Shown here: piece by piece, positions 1 through 10,470 of the stretch
Layout: each line of letters opens with the position of its first letter
Numbering within the stretch: the stretch's first letter is position 1
NCBI GenBank assembly: GCA_963764565.1
Contig: CAVXTD010000008.1
Coordinates: forward strand, 62,001 to 126,000
DNA length: 64,000 nt
Reading direction: 5' to 3'
Source of the DNA: DATBLE01 sp963764565
GTDB taxonomy: Bacteria; Actinomycetota; Thermoleophilia; Gaiellales; Gaiellaceae
Notes under the pieces: generated by a model
What the model was told of the DNA's origin: nothing
What the model saw: only the letters and a program-made list of their open reading frames with translations
Database searches by the model: none
Program-made: the position numbers and the translations under genes

Positions 1-2769
1 CGTTGCGCGAGGGGCCGCTCGAGCCGGCGCAGGCGGTGCGGATCGTCGAACAGATCGCTGCTGCACTCGATGCCGCCCATGCGCGCGGGCTGATGCACCG
101 GGACGTGAAGCCCTCGAACGTGCTGCTCGACAGCGCGAGCACGTCTATCTGGCCGATTCGGCCTGAGCCGAGGACGCTGGGGGAGGCGGCGGTGCCGCTC
201 GGATGCGGCCAAGTCGCTGGGCACCGCCGACTACGTCGCCCCGGAGCAGATCCGCGGCGACGAGGTCGACGGCCGCGCCGACCAGTACTCGCTCGGCTGC
301 ATGCTCCACGAGTGCCTGACCGGCGCGCCGCCCGTTCCGGCGCGGCACCGACGCGGCGACGCTGTACGCCCAACTGGAGGAGACGCCTCCCATCCTGCCC
401 GGACTCGAAGAGGTGCTGCCGAAGGCGCTCGCCAAGTACCGGCGAGCGTTACCCGACCTGCGGCGAGCTGATCGCTGCCGCCCGGGCGGCGCTCGGGATC
501 GCCGAGCCGAAGCGCACCCGCTGGCCGCTCGCCGTCGCCTCGGTCGGCGTCGCCCTGATCGCCGCCGCGCTGCCGGCTTCTTCCTCACCCGCGGCGGCGC
601 AGGCGGACCGACCACCTCGGGCCGGCTCATCCGGATCGATCCGGCGACGAACCGCGTCGAGAGCACCATCGGCGTCGGCAACGGGCCGTCCGCGGTCGCC
701 GTGGACGGGAGCGGTGTCTGGGTCGCGAACCACGACGACGGCTCGATCTGGCGGATCGATCCCTCCGGCAAGTCGCCGCCGCTCAAGGTCCCGGCGCACG
801 GGAAGCCCGCGGACATCGCCGTCTTCCCAGGCGCCGACGACGCGTTCGTCTCGAACGGCCCGCAGGACGCAAACATCGCCCTGCTCCAGAGGAAGTCCGG
901 CCAACCCGACAACATCATCACCCTGTCTACGGGTACCAAGTTCGTCGGCTCCGCCCGAGTCGCGGTCGGGCCCTCGGGCCTCTGGATCGCCTCGCCGGAC
1001 CGGCGGGTCGGCCGTTTCGTCTCCGACGTAGGCTTCGTCAGCACGGTGACGCTGCCTCGTCCGGCCAACGAACGGGCCGATGCGTTCTTCTCCGCCCTGG
1101 CAGTGGGAGAGGAGTCCACGTGGGTAATCGGGGATCCGAACGAGCCGAGCCTGTGGCGCATCGACGCCCGCACCGGGCGCCTGGCGCAGACGATTCGCCT
1201 CCCCTACGCCCCAAAGGACGTCGCGGTCGGAGCCGGCGGCGTCTGGGTCACGAGCCAGCTCGCCGACCGACTGGTCCGCGTCGATCCGGCCACCGGCCAG
1301 ATCATCGCCAGCGTCCCGACCGGGCGCGGAGCCGCGGGTGTCGCCGTCGGGGCGGGCTCCGTCTGGGTGGCGAACGCGGTCGACGGAACCGTCTCTCGGT
1401 TCGACCCCCACACCCTGCGCGTGATCCAGACGATCGCGGTCGAGGGCACGCCCGACGACGTCGCGGTCGGGGACGGCTCCGTGTGGGTGGTCGCGCAGAG
1501 CTATCCGGCCGCCGGCGCGGGGTCCGCGGACGTCAACATCGGGATCCTCGCTGCCTGCGAGGGGAACTACGGCTTCGCCTACGACCCGTCCCTTGCCGGC
1601 GCCGAGCTGCCGCTGATCGAGCGGGGAGCCCGCCTCCGCGGCACTGGTCCGGAGGCCGGCGTCGCTGGTGCGAAGATCGCCGGCCGCAAAGTCCGGCTCT
1701 TCTTCGGCTGTGGCGACGACACCGCGGAGAAGTCATTGGCGGAAGCCCGGCGCCTTGTCGAGTCGTACGGCGTCGATGTCCTGATCGGCCCGACGCAGAT
1801 CACAGAGGCGTTCGCGATTCGCGACTACGCACGTCGCCATCCCGGCGTTGCATTCCTGAACGGGTCGTCCAGCGGGCAGGGGGTCACGCTCAAGGATCCG
1901 GCGCCGAACTTCTTCCGGTTCTCGCTCGACGCAGCGCAGTGGATGGCCGGCCTCGGCCGGTACGCCTACGAGCAGCTCGGCTGGCGCAAGGCGGTCACCG
2001 TGTCGGGCACCGACTCCTTCTCGTATACGCAGGTGGCGGGCTTCGTCGCCGACTTCTGCGCGCTCGGCGGCCGGATCGAGAAGCGCATCTGGGTTCCCAC
2101 GCCCACGCCGACCGACCTCTCCGCCTACGTCGCGGAGGCTCCGAGCGGCGTGGACGGGTTCGTGATGACGGGAGACACGCGCGTGACCACTGCATTCGTG
2201 AACGGTGTGCCGTTCCTGCGGGGCAGTCTGGCGAGAAAGATGGTCGGCGGCATCTTCACGACTGTACGCCGAGGACTCGATCGGCCCCCGGCTGGCGGGA
2301 GTTGTCTTCGGCAACGGGCAGCCGAGCTACGACGGCGTTCCCACCCCGCCGGCTCGCTGCGAGACTTCACCAAGCGGTTCGCGAAGGCGTTTCCAAGCTC
2401 TTGCCGGCTATGCGGCGGGTCACCTTTCCCGCCTACTATGGTGACTCGATGGAGGCGTTCTGCGGGCGCTAAGCACGCGTTCACGGCGACCTCTCGGACG
2501 GAGAGCGCCGCTTCCAGGCCGCGCTCGCGAAGGTGCAGCTCGACGCGCCGAACGGCCACATCCGTCTCGACCGGAACCGCCAGGCGATCGGCCCCAGCTT
2601 CTTGAGCCAGATCTTGCCGGGGAAGAAGGGCGCGCTCCACGCAAAGACGTTCGAGGCCGTACCGAACGTCGACCAGAGCTTCGGCGGCTACTTCAGCGGG
2701 TCGGATCCGCTGCCGAGCAAGACGACGCCTGCCTGTGTGAAGAGGACACCGCCGCCGTGGGCGCGCTAG
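1..2769 (+). CDS. Module 1: Ser/Thr kinase, beta-propeller and solute-binding domain fusion (5' partial, frame-broken)
   Basis: The window opens inside a PknB-type kinase. HRDVKPSNVLLD is readable near 100-130, and the APEQ region near 240 matches module 3. A membrane segment near 530-590 ends in FFLTRGG. It is followed by a Vgb/YVTN-like propeller with repeated VAVGxGxVWV blades (about 620-1500). The frame then runs without stop or new signal peptide into a type I periplasmic-binding domain (NIGILAACEG, about 1535 on), ending TPPPWAR. Modules 2 and 3 encode this last domain separately. At least six single-base breaks interrupt the reading frame (for example near 140, 180, 340, 435, 570, 2262 and 2430), so this copy is either badly sequenced or decaying. 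Inferred role: membrane sensor kinase whose external part binds a solute. Confidence 0.8.
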
Positions 2770-4565
2770 GCACCGACCGGCGGATCGGCAGCGAGCTGGC
2801 CGGCTACCGGCTCGAGGCGCTGCTCGGCCGCGGCGGGATGGGCGTCGTCTACCGGCCTTCGATCTCGCGCTCGAGCGGCCCGTTGCGCTGAAGATCCTCG
2901 CTCCGGAACTGGCCGCCGACGAGCGCTTCCGCGAGCGCTTCCTCAAAGAGTCGCGGCTCGCCGCTTCGATCGACCACCAGAACATCGTCCCCGTCTACGA
3001 CGCGGGCGAGGTTGGGGAGCGAGCTGTATATCGCCATGCGCTACGTCGAGGGGGCGGAGCTGAAACAACTGCTCGCTGACGGGCCCCTGCCGAAGGAGCA
3101 GGCGGTCGGGATCGCCGGGCAGGTCGCTGCGGCCCTAGACGCCGCACACGGGCGTGGACTCGTCCACCGCGACGTGAAGCCGTCGAACGTCCTCGTCACC
3201 CCCGACGGTCACGCCTACCTCGCCGACTTCGGGCTCACCCGCCGGCTCTCGGATCAGGCCGCCAGCTTCGACGCCGGTCTGTCCCTCGGCACTCCGGCCT
3301 ACGTCGCCCCAGAGCAGATCGAGGGGAAAGAGGTGGACGGGAGGGCCGACCAGTACTCGCTCGCCTGCCTGCTCCACGAGTGCCTGACCGGCACCCCGCC
3401 GTTCCCGCGCGCATCCGATGCGGCGACGCTCTACGCGCACCTCGAAGAGGCGCCCTCGGCGCCCAGCGGCCTCGAGCAGGTGCTCCCGAGGGCGCTTGCC
3501 AAGGATCCGGCCGCCCGCTACCCGGCGTGCGTCGAGTTCGTCGACGCAGCCCGCGCGGCGCTCGGGATCGCCGAGTCTCGGCGCACGCGCTGGCCTGCGG
3601 CGATCGCCGCCCTCGGCGTAGCCGTGCTCGGCGCCGCGCTGCTTGCCTTCTTCCTCACCAGGGGTGGCGGCAGTCCCGGGACTACGGGCGAGGTCGTGCG
3701 CATCGACGCCGCAAGCGGCGAGGTCACGGGCAGCATCCCGGTCGGCAACGACCCGGAGTCGATCGCGGCCGGTCCGGAGGGCGTATGGGTGGCGAACTTC
3801 GCAGACGGGACAGTCTCGAGGATCGACAGCGGCTCGTCGGCGACCACCGTCAGGGTCAACGGCCTGCCGACGAGCCTCGCGGTCGGAGGTGGCGTCGTGC
3901 TGGTGACGACCGCGCCGCCGGCGAACGCGCTGACCCTGATCAGGGCGCAGGCCGGCAGCGTCTACGACCTGATCCCGCTGCACTCGGCGGCCGCCGCCGC
4001 GACGAGCCTGGTCGAGGCAGGACCGGCGGGGATCTGGCTAGCTGACAAGGAGCAATGGACGGTGCGGCGCGTCGACCCAACCGGCGGCAGCAACTTCCAG
4101 GTTCTCGCCGCGGGCAAACTGCCTCTGCACAACGGCGTCGGCGAGGTAAACGACCTCGCCGTGGGCAGAGGCGCGGTCTGGGTTGCCGGTAACTACGAAG
4201 ACCCCAGGCTCTGGAGGCTCGACCCCCGAACCGCCCGCGTCGTCGCCACGATCGTCCTCCCGATCGCGCCTCGCCGGGTGGCCGTCGGCGAAGGGGCCGT
4301 CTGGGTGACGGGCCAGATCGAGAACGTCGTCCTCCGGGTCGATCCGCGGGACGGTCGGGTGGTGGCGCGAATCCCGGTCGGGCGGGGAGGCAGCGGCATC
4401 GCCGCCGGCGGCGGCTCGGTGTGGGTTGCGAACGAGCTCGACGACACCGTCTCCCGGATCGATCCGCGAACGAACCGGGTCGTGGCGACGATCCCCGTCG
4501 GGGGCAGCCCGCACGATCTCGCCGTCGACGGCGGCGCGGTCTGGCTGGCCGGGAGCCGAGAGTGA
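2757..4565 (+). CDS. Module 2: membrane Ser/Thr protein kinase with extracytoplasmic beta-propeller
   Basis: A GTG start at 2757 lies inside the last codons of module 1 and gives GSELAGYRLEALLGRGG, the glycine loop. HRDVKPSN, DFGLTRR and APEQ follow, then one transmembrane helix (about residues 288-310) and a seven-ish-blade propeller with VWVANFADGTVSRID-type repeats. About 600 residues, like AfsK/PknD architectures: cytoplasmic kinase, external propeller. Two compensating one-base indels are inferred, a lost G near 2852 and an extra G near 3014; without them the N-terminal third is out of frame. Its TGA overlaps the GTG of the next lipoprotein (GTGA), so the two are probably translationally coupled and act together. 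The ligand is unknown. Confidence 0.88.
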
Positions 4566-5815
4566 GGCGCGCAACGGTCGCCTTGCTCGTCGCCGGCCTC
4601 ACAGCGGTCACGGGCTGCGGCGGCGGCAAGTCGGCGATCCGGATCGGCGTTCTCGGCGTCTGCCAGGGTGTGTTCGCGCCCTTCTACCAGGAGATTGTCG
4701 CCGGGGCCGAGCTGCCGCTGCTCCAGCGCGGCGCTAAGCTGATCGGCGCCAACCCAGCCGACGGCGTCCGGAGCGCGAGGGTCGCCGGTCACCCGGTCGA
4801 CCTGGTCTTCGGCTGCTCGGACGAGACGGGCGAGCGGGCGCTCACCGAGATTCGGCGGCTCGTCGAGAAGGAGCACGTCCAGGTCCTGGTCGGCGCCGAA
4901 ACGAGCGCCGCCGGGATCGCGATCCGCGACTACGCGAAGACCCAGCCGGACACAACCTTCCTGATCGCGCTCGCACCGACCGCCGAGGCGACCCTCTCCC
5001 AGCCGGCTCCGAACGTCTTCCGCTTCACCACCCACGCTCTCCAGTGGACGGCAGGGCTCGGGACCTACGCCTACCTGACGCTCGGCTGGCGCACCGCCGT
5101 CGTCGTCGGCAACGACTTCTCGTACCCCTACGACGAGGCCGCGGGGTTCATCGCCGAGTTCTGCTCGCTCGGCGGCACCGTAGTCGGGCGTGTGTGGGCG
5201 GATGCGACCCCGCCGGCGATTCGCACCCAGGCCGACGGGTACTTCGTCAGCGTATTCGTGTCGCAGCTGCTGGCCGGTGCCGTCAAGGCGCTGCCGGTGC
5301 AGGGCACCCTTGCCCGCCGAGTGCTCCTGGGCGCCGCAACGATTGGAGATGCCAGAAGCGTCCTGGGGCAGCGGGCGCTCGGCCTTGTCGGGCCGTCGGC
5401 CAGTCCGATCGGCTCGTCCGACCCGGCCTGGACACGCTTGCTCAACGACTACCGCAAGGCGTTTCCAAAGACTCCGTTCATAGGCTTCGCCACGTTCTAC
5501 TTCGACTCGATGGAGCCCGCCCTGCGCGGCCTCGAGGCTGTGGACGGCGACCTCTCCGACGGGGGCGAGCAGTTCCGTGCCGTGCTCTCCGGCCTCGAGC
5601 TCGACCTGCCTCCCGGGCACGTGCGGCTCGACACGCACCGCCAGGCCGTCGCACCGAACTACCTCGTGCGAGTCGAGCAGGACGGTCTGCACACGATCCG
5701 CACGATCGGTGCAGTAGACGACTCGTATGGCGGCCGCTTCGGCCCGGGCAAGCCGCTCCCGAGCCGGACGAGCCCGGCGTGCACCCACGGCAACCCGCCG
5801 CCGTGGGCGCGATGA
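4562..5815 (+). CDS. Module 2: type I periplasmic-binding lipoprotein (branched-chain amino acid ABC type)
   Basis: Starts GTG at 4562, overlapping the kinase stop. The N-terminus is a lipoprotein signal (hydrophobic stretch then VTGC), so the mature protein should be tethered outside the membrane. IRIGVLGVCQG begins a Peripla_BP_6 (LivJ-like) fold of about 417 residues. No ABC permease or ATPase is nearby, so solute sensing for the coupled kinase is more likely than transport (inference). The C-terminus repeats the signature seen in all three modules, FGPGKPLPSRTSPAC then PPPWAR. The frame is intact. The stop overlaps the ATG of the module 3 kinase. Confidence 0.88.
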   Translation: MRRATVALLVAGLTAVTGCGGGKSAIRIGVLGVCQGVFAPFYQEIVAGAELPLLQRGAKLIGANPADGVRSARVAGHPVDLVFGCSDETGERALTEIRRLVEKEHVQVLVGAETSAAGIAIRDYAKTQPDTTFLIALAPTAEATLSQPAPNVFRFTTHALQWTAGLGTYAYLTLGWRTAVVVGNDFSYPYDEAAGFIAEFCSLGGTVVGRVWADATPPAIRTQADGYFVSVFVSQLLAGAVKALPVQGTLARRVLLGAATIGDARSVLGQRALGLVGPSASPIGSSDPAWTRLLNDYRKAFPKTPFIGFATFYFDSMEPALRGLEAVDGDLSDGGEQFRAVLSGLELDLPPGHVRLDTHRQAVAPNYLVRVEQDGLHTIRTIGAVDDSYGGRFGPGKPLPSRTSPACTHGNPPPWAR

Positions 5816-7623
5816 GCACGGATCCCCGGATCGGCAACGAGCTCGCCGGCTACCGGCTGGAGGCCTTGCTCGGCCGCGGCGGGATGGGGGTGGTGTACCG
5901 GGCACGCGACCTCGCGCTCGACCGCGACGTCGCGCTCAAGCTGCTCGCCCCGGAGCTCGCGGGGGATGTGTCGTTTCGGGAGCGGTTCCTCAGGGAGTCG
6001 CGTCTGGCGGCGGCGCTGGAGCATCCGAACGTCGTGCCGATCCACGACGCGGGCGAGATCGACGGGCAGCTGTACATCGCGATGCGCCTGGTCGAGGGCA
6101 CTGACTTGAAGAAGGCGTTGCGCGAGGGGCCGCTCGAGCCGGTCCGGGCCGTGCGCGTGCTCGAGCAGGTCGCCGGGGCGCTGGATGCCGCCCATGCGCG
6201 CGGGCTCGTGCACAGAGACGTCAAGCCCTCGAACGTGCTCCTCGACGAGCGCGGGCACGTCTACCTGGCCGACTTCGGCCTGAGCCGGTATCTCGGCGAC
6301 GCGGCCCTCCCGCTCGGTCCGGCCAAGTCGCTCGGCACCGCCGACTACGTCGCCCCCGAACAGATCCGCGGGGAACAGGTCGACGGACGCGCCGACGTGT
6401 ACGCGGTCGGCTGCATGCTGTACGAGTGCCTGGCAGGTGCGCCGCCGTTTCGGCGCGGCTCCGACGCGGCCACGCTCTACGCCCAGCTTGAGGAGGAGCC
6501 GCCGGTCCTGCCGGGTCTGGAGGAGGTGCTGCCGAAGGCGCTCGCCAAGAAGCCCGCCGGGCGCTACCCCACCTGCGGCGAGCTGATCGACGAAGCGCGC
6601 GAGGGGCTCGGGATCGCCGAGCCGAAGCGCAGCCGCTGGCCGATCGCCGTCGCCGTCGTCGGTGTCGCGCTCGATCGGCGCCGCCCTCGCCGGCTTCTTC
6701 CTCAGCCGCGGCGGCGGGAGCGGCGCGTCACCGGGCCAGGGTGGACGCCTCCTCCGGATCGACCCCGGCTCGAACCACGTCACGGCCTCCGTCCCCGTCG
6801 GCGACGGCCCGGCCGCCGTCTCCGCGGGAAGCGGGCGCGTCTGGGTTGCGTCGTACCGCGACAGCACGCTCTGGCAGCTCGACGCGAAGTCGGGGAGCCT
6901 GACCAAGATCGCCGCGGTCGGTCGGCCCTTCGCCCTGACGATCTACGACGGAAACGCGTACGTCGCGGCCGTGGGGCCGGGCCAGTTCACGGGCAACATC
7001 TCCAAGTTCGGCGCCTTGACCGGCGACCGGGCCGGCGGCATCGCCGTCCTCGCCTGCAGTCTCGCGAGCGGGGCGTACGGCGTCTGGGTCGCAGGCTGCC
7101 CCGACGTCCAGCAGCTGAGCACCGAGGGGCCGACCCGCGATTCCGCGCGAACGTGCCCATTCCCTTCGCCGAGCCGCTCAGCGCCGAGAACTACCGCGAG
7201 GCGCTGCCGGCCATGGCCCAGGGCGAGGGGGCGGTCTGGGTGATCGGCGACGCTGCCGACCGCCGGCTCTGGCGCATCGATCCGCAGCAACACCGCATCG
7301 CGGCGACGATCGCGCTCAGCTTCCCGCCCGGCGGCGTTGCCGCCGGAGGCGGTGCGGTCTGGGTCACGGACGAGCTCGGTGACCGGGTCGTGAGGATCGA
7401 CCCGGCGACACACCGTGTCGTCGGCGCGATCCCCGTCGGCCACGGCGCGATCGGAGTCGCTGTGGGAGCGGGCAGCGTCTGGGTCGCGGACGCGACCGGC
7501 CACTCGCTGACGCGGATCGACCCGGCGAACAACAGGGTCACGGCCACGATCCGTGTCCCGGCGAGCCCGCGAGCGGTCGCGGTCGGTGAAGGTTCCGTCT
7601 GGGCGGTGGGCGATGGGCGGTAG
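5812..7623 (+). CDS. Module 3: membrane Ser/Thr protein kinase with extracytoplasmic beta-propeller
   Basis: ATG at 5812 overlaps the previous stop (ATGA). The kinase domain is complete: GRGGMGVVYRARD loop, ALKLL lysine (K43), HRDVKPSN (D136), DFGLS (D154), activation segment SLGTADYVAPEQ. A Ser-Arg-Trp junction and a transmembrane helix (about residues 288-308) lead to the propeller with VWVIGDAADRRLWRID-type blades. Two compensating indels are inferred, an extra G near 6670 and a second break near 7140; the stretch between them reads in another frame (RLLRIDPGSNHV). About 603 residues. Ends in an 11-base overlap with the start of its lipoprotein partner. AfsK of Streptomyces has the same kinase, membrane helix and propeller order. 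Confidence 0.88.
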   Translation: MSTDPRIGNELAGYRLEALLGRGGMGVVYRARDLALDRDVALKLLAPELAGDVSFRERFLRESRLAAALEHPNVVPIHDAGEIDGQLYIAMRLVEGTDLKKALREGPLEPVRAVRVLEQVAGALDAAHARGLVHRDVKPSNVLLDERGHVYLADFGLSRYLGDAALPLGPAKSLGTADYVAPEQIRGEQVDGRADVYAVGCMLYECLAGAPPFRRGSDAATLYAQLEEEPPVLPGLEEVLPKALAKKPAGRYPTCGELIDEAREGLGIAEPKRSRWPIAVAVVGVALDRRRPRRLLPQPRRRERRVTGPGWTPPPDRPRLEPRHGLRPRRRRPGRRLRGKRARLGCVVPRQHALAARREVGEPDQDRRGRSALRPDDLRRKRVRRGRGAGPVHGQHLQVRRLDRRPGRRHRRPRLQSRERGVRRLGRRLPRRPAAEHRGADPRFRANVPIPFAEPLSAENYREALPAMAQGEGAVWVIGDAADRRLWRIDPQQHRIAATIALSFPPGGVAAGGGAVWVTDELGDRVVRIDPATHRVVGAIPVGHGAIGVAVGAGSVWVADATGHSLTRIDPANNRVTATIRVPASPRAVAVGEGSVWAVGDGR

Positions 7624-8893
7624 GGCCGGGCTCGCTCTGGTCGTCGCAGTGCTGCTCGCGCTCGGGGCAGGTTGCGGCTCGAAGTCCGAGGCGTTCCGGA
7701 TCGGCGTTCTCTCCGACTGCTACGGGCCGTTCAGCGCACTCAACGAGGCGATCGTCGCCTCGGCCGAGCTGCCGCTGCTGGAGCGCGGCGGCAGGCTGCG
7801 CGGCAAGCAGCCCTCGGGCGGCGTCGAGGGCGCGGAGGCCGCCGGCCGACCGGTCGAGCTCGAGATCGGCTGTGTCGCCGGAAACGACGATGTGATCCCA
7901 GAGACCCGCCGCCTGGTCGAAGTGAACGGGGCACAGGCGATCGTCGGGCCGCTCGATCCGGAGGAAGGGATGGTCCTCCGCCAATATGCGCGCAAGCAGC
8001 CCGGGACGGCGTTCCTGATCGAGCCGTCCGGTGCGCCGGAGCTGACGCTCACGGATCCGTCCCCGAACGTCTTTCGCTTCGCGGGTGACGCCGCGCAATT
8101 CGTGGCGGGAATAGGGACATACGCCTACCGCGAGCTTGGCTGGCGGACGGCTGCGATCGTCGCCGACGACGTCCCCTACTCCTGGGAAAGTGTCGCCGGC
8201 TTCGTCGCCGAGTTCTGCGCTCTCGGCGGTCGGATCGTCGACCGCACGTGGATCTCCGTCGGGACGAACCCGGCGGCAGTTGTCCCGCGCGTCCCCCGCG
8301 CGGACGGTGTCTACCTCGGCCCTGCGGTCTCACCCATGCTCGGCTTCGTGAAGCGCTACGCCACCCTGCACCACGACCTTTCGCGGCGGCTCGTCTCGAA
8401 CACGGGACTCCTGTACGACCGCACCGTGGTCGCCCAGGCGAGGGGGGTTGCGGTCGCCGGCAGCCTCCCGATCGAACAGACGGCGGCCGAGGCCGCGTAC
8501 GCCGCTGCCTTCACGAAGGCCTTTCCCGCAGTGCCGGCCTCAGTCGGGATCGACTCGACCACCGTCGCCTACCGGGACGGCGTCGAGGCGCTGCTGGAAG
8601 CGTTCGAGCGGAGCGGTGGGGCCACAGGCGCTCCGCTGCTCGCGGCTCTCGCTCGGGTCCGACTCGCTTCCCCAACGGGCCGGATCCATCTCGATGCGAA
8701 CCGCCAGGCCGTCGGCCCGAACTACCTCAGCCGGATCGCGACCGACGCGAAGGGCAGGCCGACGATCCGGACGATGCGTGTCGTCCCGAACGTGGAGCAG
8801 ACGTTCGGCGGGTACTTCAAGCCGGGCGATCCGCCGCCGAGTCGGACGACGCCGGCCTGCGTGAAGCGGACACCCCCGCCGTGGGCGCGCTGA
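7613..8893 (+). CDS. Module 3: type I periplasmic-binding lipoprotein
   Basis: ATG at 7613 lies within the kinase 3' end. The first residues form a lipoprotein signal (ALVVAVLLALGAGC). A Peripla_BP_6 domain follows (FRIGVLSDCYGPFSALNE), about 426 residues, frame intact. It is clearly paralogous to the module 2 lipoprotein and to the C-terminal half of module 1 (shared ELPLLERGGRL, AGIGTYAYRELGWRTA). The C-terminal TTPACVKRTPPPWAR is nearly identical to module 1. No transporter genes accompany it. Its stop abuts the stop of the convergent BTAD regulator with no spacer. Confidence 0.88.
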   Translation: MGGRAGLALVVAVLLALGAGCGSKSEAFRIGVLSDCYGPFSALNEAIVASAELPLLERGGRLRGKQPSGGVEGAEAAGRPVELEIGCVAGNDDVIPETRRLVEVNGAQAIVGPLDPEEGMVLRQYARKQPGTAFLIEPSGAPELTLTDPSPNVFRFAGDAAQFVAGIGTYAYRELGWRTAAIVADDVPYSWESVAGFVAEFCALGGRIVDRTWISVGTNPAAVVPRVPRADGVYLGPAVSPMLGFVKRYATLHHDLSRRLVSNTGLLYDRTVVAQARGVAVAGSLPIEQTAAEAAYAAAFTKAFPAVPASVGIDSTTVAYRDGVEALLEAFERSGGATGAPLLAALARVRLASPTGRIHLDANRQAVGPNYLSRIATDAKGRPTIRTMRVVPNVEQTFGGYFKPGDPPPSRTTPACVKRTPPPWAR

Positions 8894-10456
8894 TCAGCCT
8901 CTGAGCGACCAGGTGAAGCGGGTCAGGTTCTCTGCCGGCGCGAGCCCGCCCGGCCTCAGGCCCTTGCGCACGAGCAGCGTCGGCGTAGCCGCTGCGCGGC
9001 CAGCGCGCCCCGGGTCGGGCCGAGGCCGTCCTTGCGCCAGCGGTCGGACAGGCCGACGACCGTGACACCGGCGCCTTCGCGGCCGCGGCGACGAGCGCGT
9101 CGGGGCCGGGCTCGACGAGGAGCGGCTCGGCCGCCACGCCCAGCGCGCGCTGAACGGCGAGAGAGGCGCTCGCCAGCAGCCGGCTCGCGTCGCGGCCGCC
9201 CTCGACCGCCGGCCCGGCGAGGCGGAGCGGCACCTGCCAGCTGCCCGGCAAGCCAGGCGCCGAGCTCGATCGCGCTCCAGTCGTGGTCGGTGCCGGCGAA
9301 GGGGACGAGCACCGGGCCCGGCGCGGGCTCGCCGCCGGTGAGCACGGCGACGTCGCACGGAGCGGAGCGCAGGAGGTCGCCCAGGTCTGGGTCCTCGAGC
9401 AGCGCCGGCCGGAGCGGCGACGAGCACGAGGTCGACGTCCTGCTCGGTCGCGAGCCGGGCGGCGTCGGCTCCGGGCGACTCGCTCGTGAACACGGCCGAC
9501 CGCGCAACGACCCCGCGGGCCGCGAGCGCCTCGGCGTGCTCTCTCAGGCTCTCCGCGGCGACGGCCGAGCCCGGCGCGATCGGCGACGCAGGCGGGCGAC
9601 GATCACCTCGCGCGGCTCCTTCCGGGCGAGCGGCTCCGCGACCGCGAGCAGCGGCTCCGGCGGCCCGTCGCCCAGCCACGCGACCAGGATCGAGCGCGCC
9701 GGAGCCGCCGCCTGCGCGAGCTCGAGCGCGGGGTCCTGGCGCAGGATCGCGCGCTCCAGCTCCTGCAGCGCCGAGCCCGGCTCGATCCCCAGCTCGTCGA
9801 CGAGCACGCGCCGGGCGGCTCTGGTAGGAGGCCAGCGCCTCGGCCTGGCGGCCCGACCGGTAGAGCGCGAGCATCAGCTGGCCGCGCAGGCGCTCGCGGA
9901 GGGGGTGCTCGGCCGCCGAGCGCGTCGAGCTCCGCGACCAGCGCGGCGTGCCGGCCGAGCGCGAGGTCGGCGTCGATCCGCATCTCGACCGCGAGCAGGC
10001 GCACCTCCTCGAGGCGTCCGATCGCCGCCTGGGCGAACGGCTCGTAGGCGAAGTCGGCGAGCGCGGGACCGCGCCAGAGCGCGAGCGCCTCGCGCAGCCG
10101 CTCGGCCGCGCTCCTGCGGCTCGGCCTCGCCGGCCTCCTGGACGAGGCGCTCGAAGCGGTCGAGATCGAGCTGCTCCGGGGCGAGCCTGATCACGTAGCC
10201 GGTCGGGAGCGTGACGAGCAGCTCGGCGCCGGCGCCGAGCGACTTGCGCAGCCGCGAGACGCTCGCCTGGAGCGCGCCGGCGTGCGACTCCGAGGCCTCG
10301 TCCGGCCACAGCTCCTCGATCAGCCGGCTCGACGAGACGACCTGGTTCGCGTGGAGCAGGAGCAGCGCGAGCAGGCTGCGCTGCCGCTGCCCGGGCAGCT
10401 CCAGCGGTGCGATCTCCGTCGAGCACCTCGAGCGGGCCGAGAATCCGGAACTCCAT
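8894..10456 (-). CDS. AfsR/SARP-like BTAD transcriptional regulator with Usp-like C-terminal region (frame-broken)
   Basis: ATG at 10456 gives MEFRILGPLEVLDGD, the usual start of an OmpR-type winged helix in SARPs. After a frame break the domain continues as QRSLLALLLLHANQVVSS and LQASVSRLRKSLG. A BTAD-type helical region follows (LMALYRSGRQAEAL, LGIEPGSALQELE), then about 250 residues with Usp-like features (SILVAWLGDG, ATEQDVDLVLVAAP, DVAVLTGGEPAPGPVLVPF). At least five single-base indels scatter it over three frames, yet both termini lie in the same frame. Sits tail to tail with the kinase array. Inferred role: DNA-binding activator, possibly controlled by phosphorylation as AfsR is by AfsK. 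Confidence 0.8.
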   Translation of the reverse strand: MEFRILGPLEVLDGDRTAGAARAAAAQPARAAPAPREPGRLVEPADRGAVAGRGLGVARRRAPGERLAAAQVARRRRRAARHAPDRLRDQARPGAARSRPLRAPRPGGRRGRAAGARPSGCARRSRSGAVPRSPTSPTSRSPRRRSDASRRCACSRSRCGSTPTSRSAGTPRWSRSSTRSAAEHPLRERLRGQLMLALYRSGRQAEALASYQSRPARARRRAGDRAGLGAAGAGARDPAPGPRARARAGGGSGALDPGRVAGRRAAGAAARGRGAARPEGAARGDRRPPASPIAPGSAVAAESLREHAEALAARGVVARSAVFTSESPGADAARLATEQDVDLVLVAAPAGAARGPRPGRPPALRSVRRRRAHRRRARAGPGARPLRRHRPRLERDRARRLACRAAGRCRSASPGRRSRAAATRAGCWRAPLSPFSARWAWRPSRSSSSPAPTRSSPRPRRRRCHGRRPVRPLAQGRPRPDPGRAGRAAATPTLLVRKGLRPGGLAPAENLTRFTWSLRG

Positions 10457-10470
10457 CCTGCCTCCACGCC

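Noticed and set aside
1..8893. The kinase and binding-protein genes as an ABC import operon
   Set aside because: No permease or ATP-binding subunit occurs in or near the array, and each binding protein is coupled to a kinase instead.
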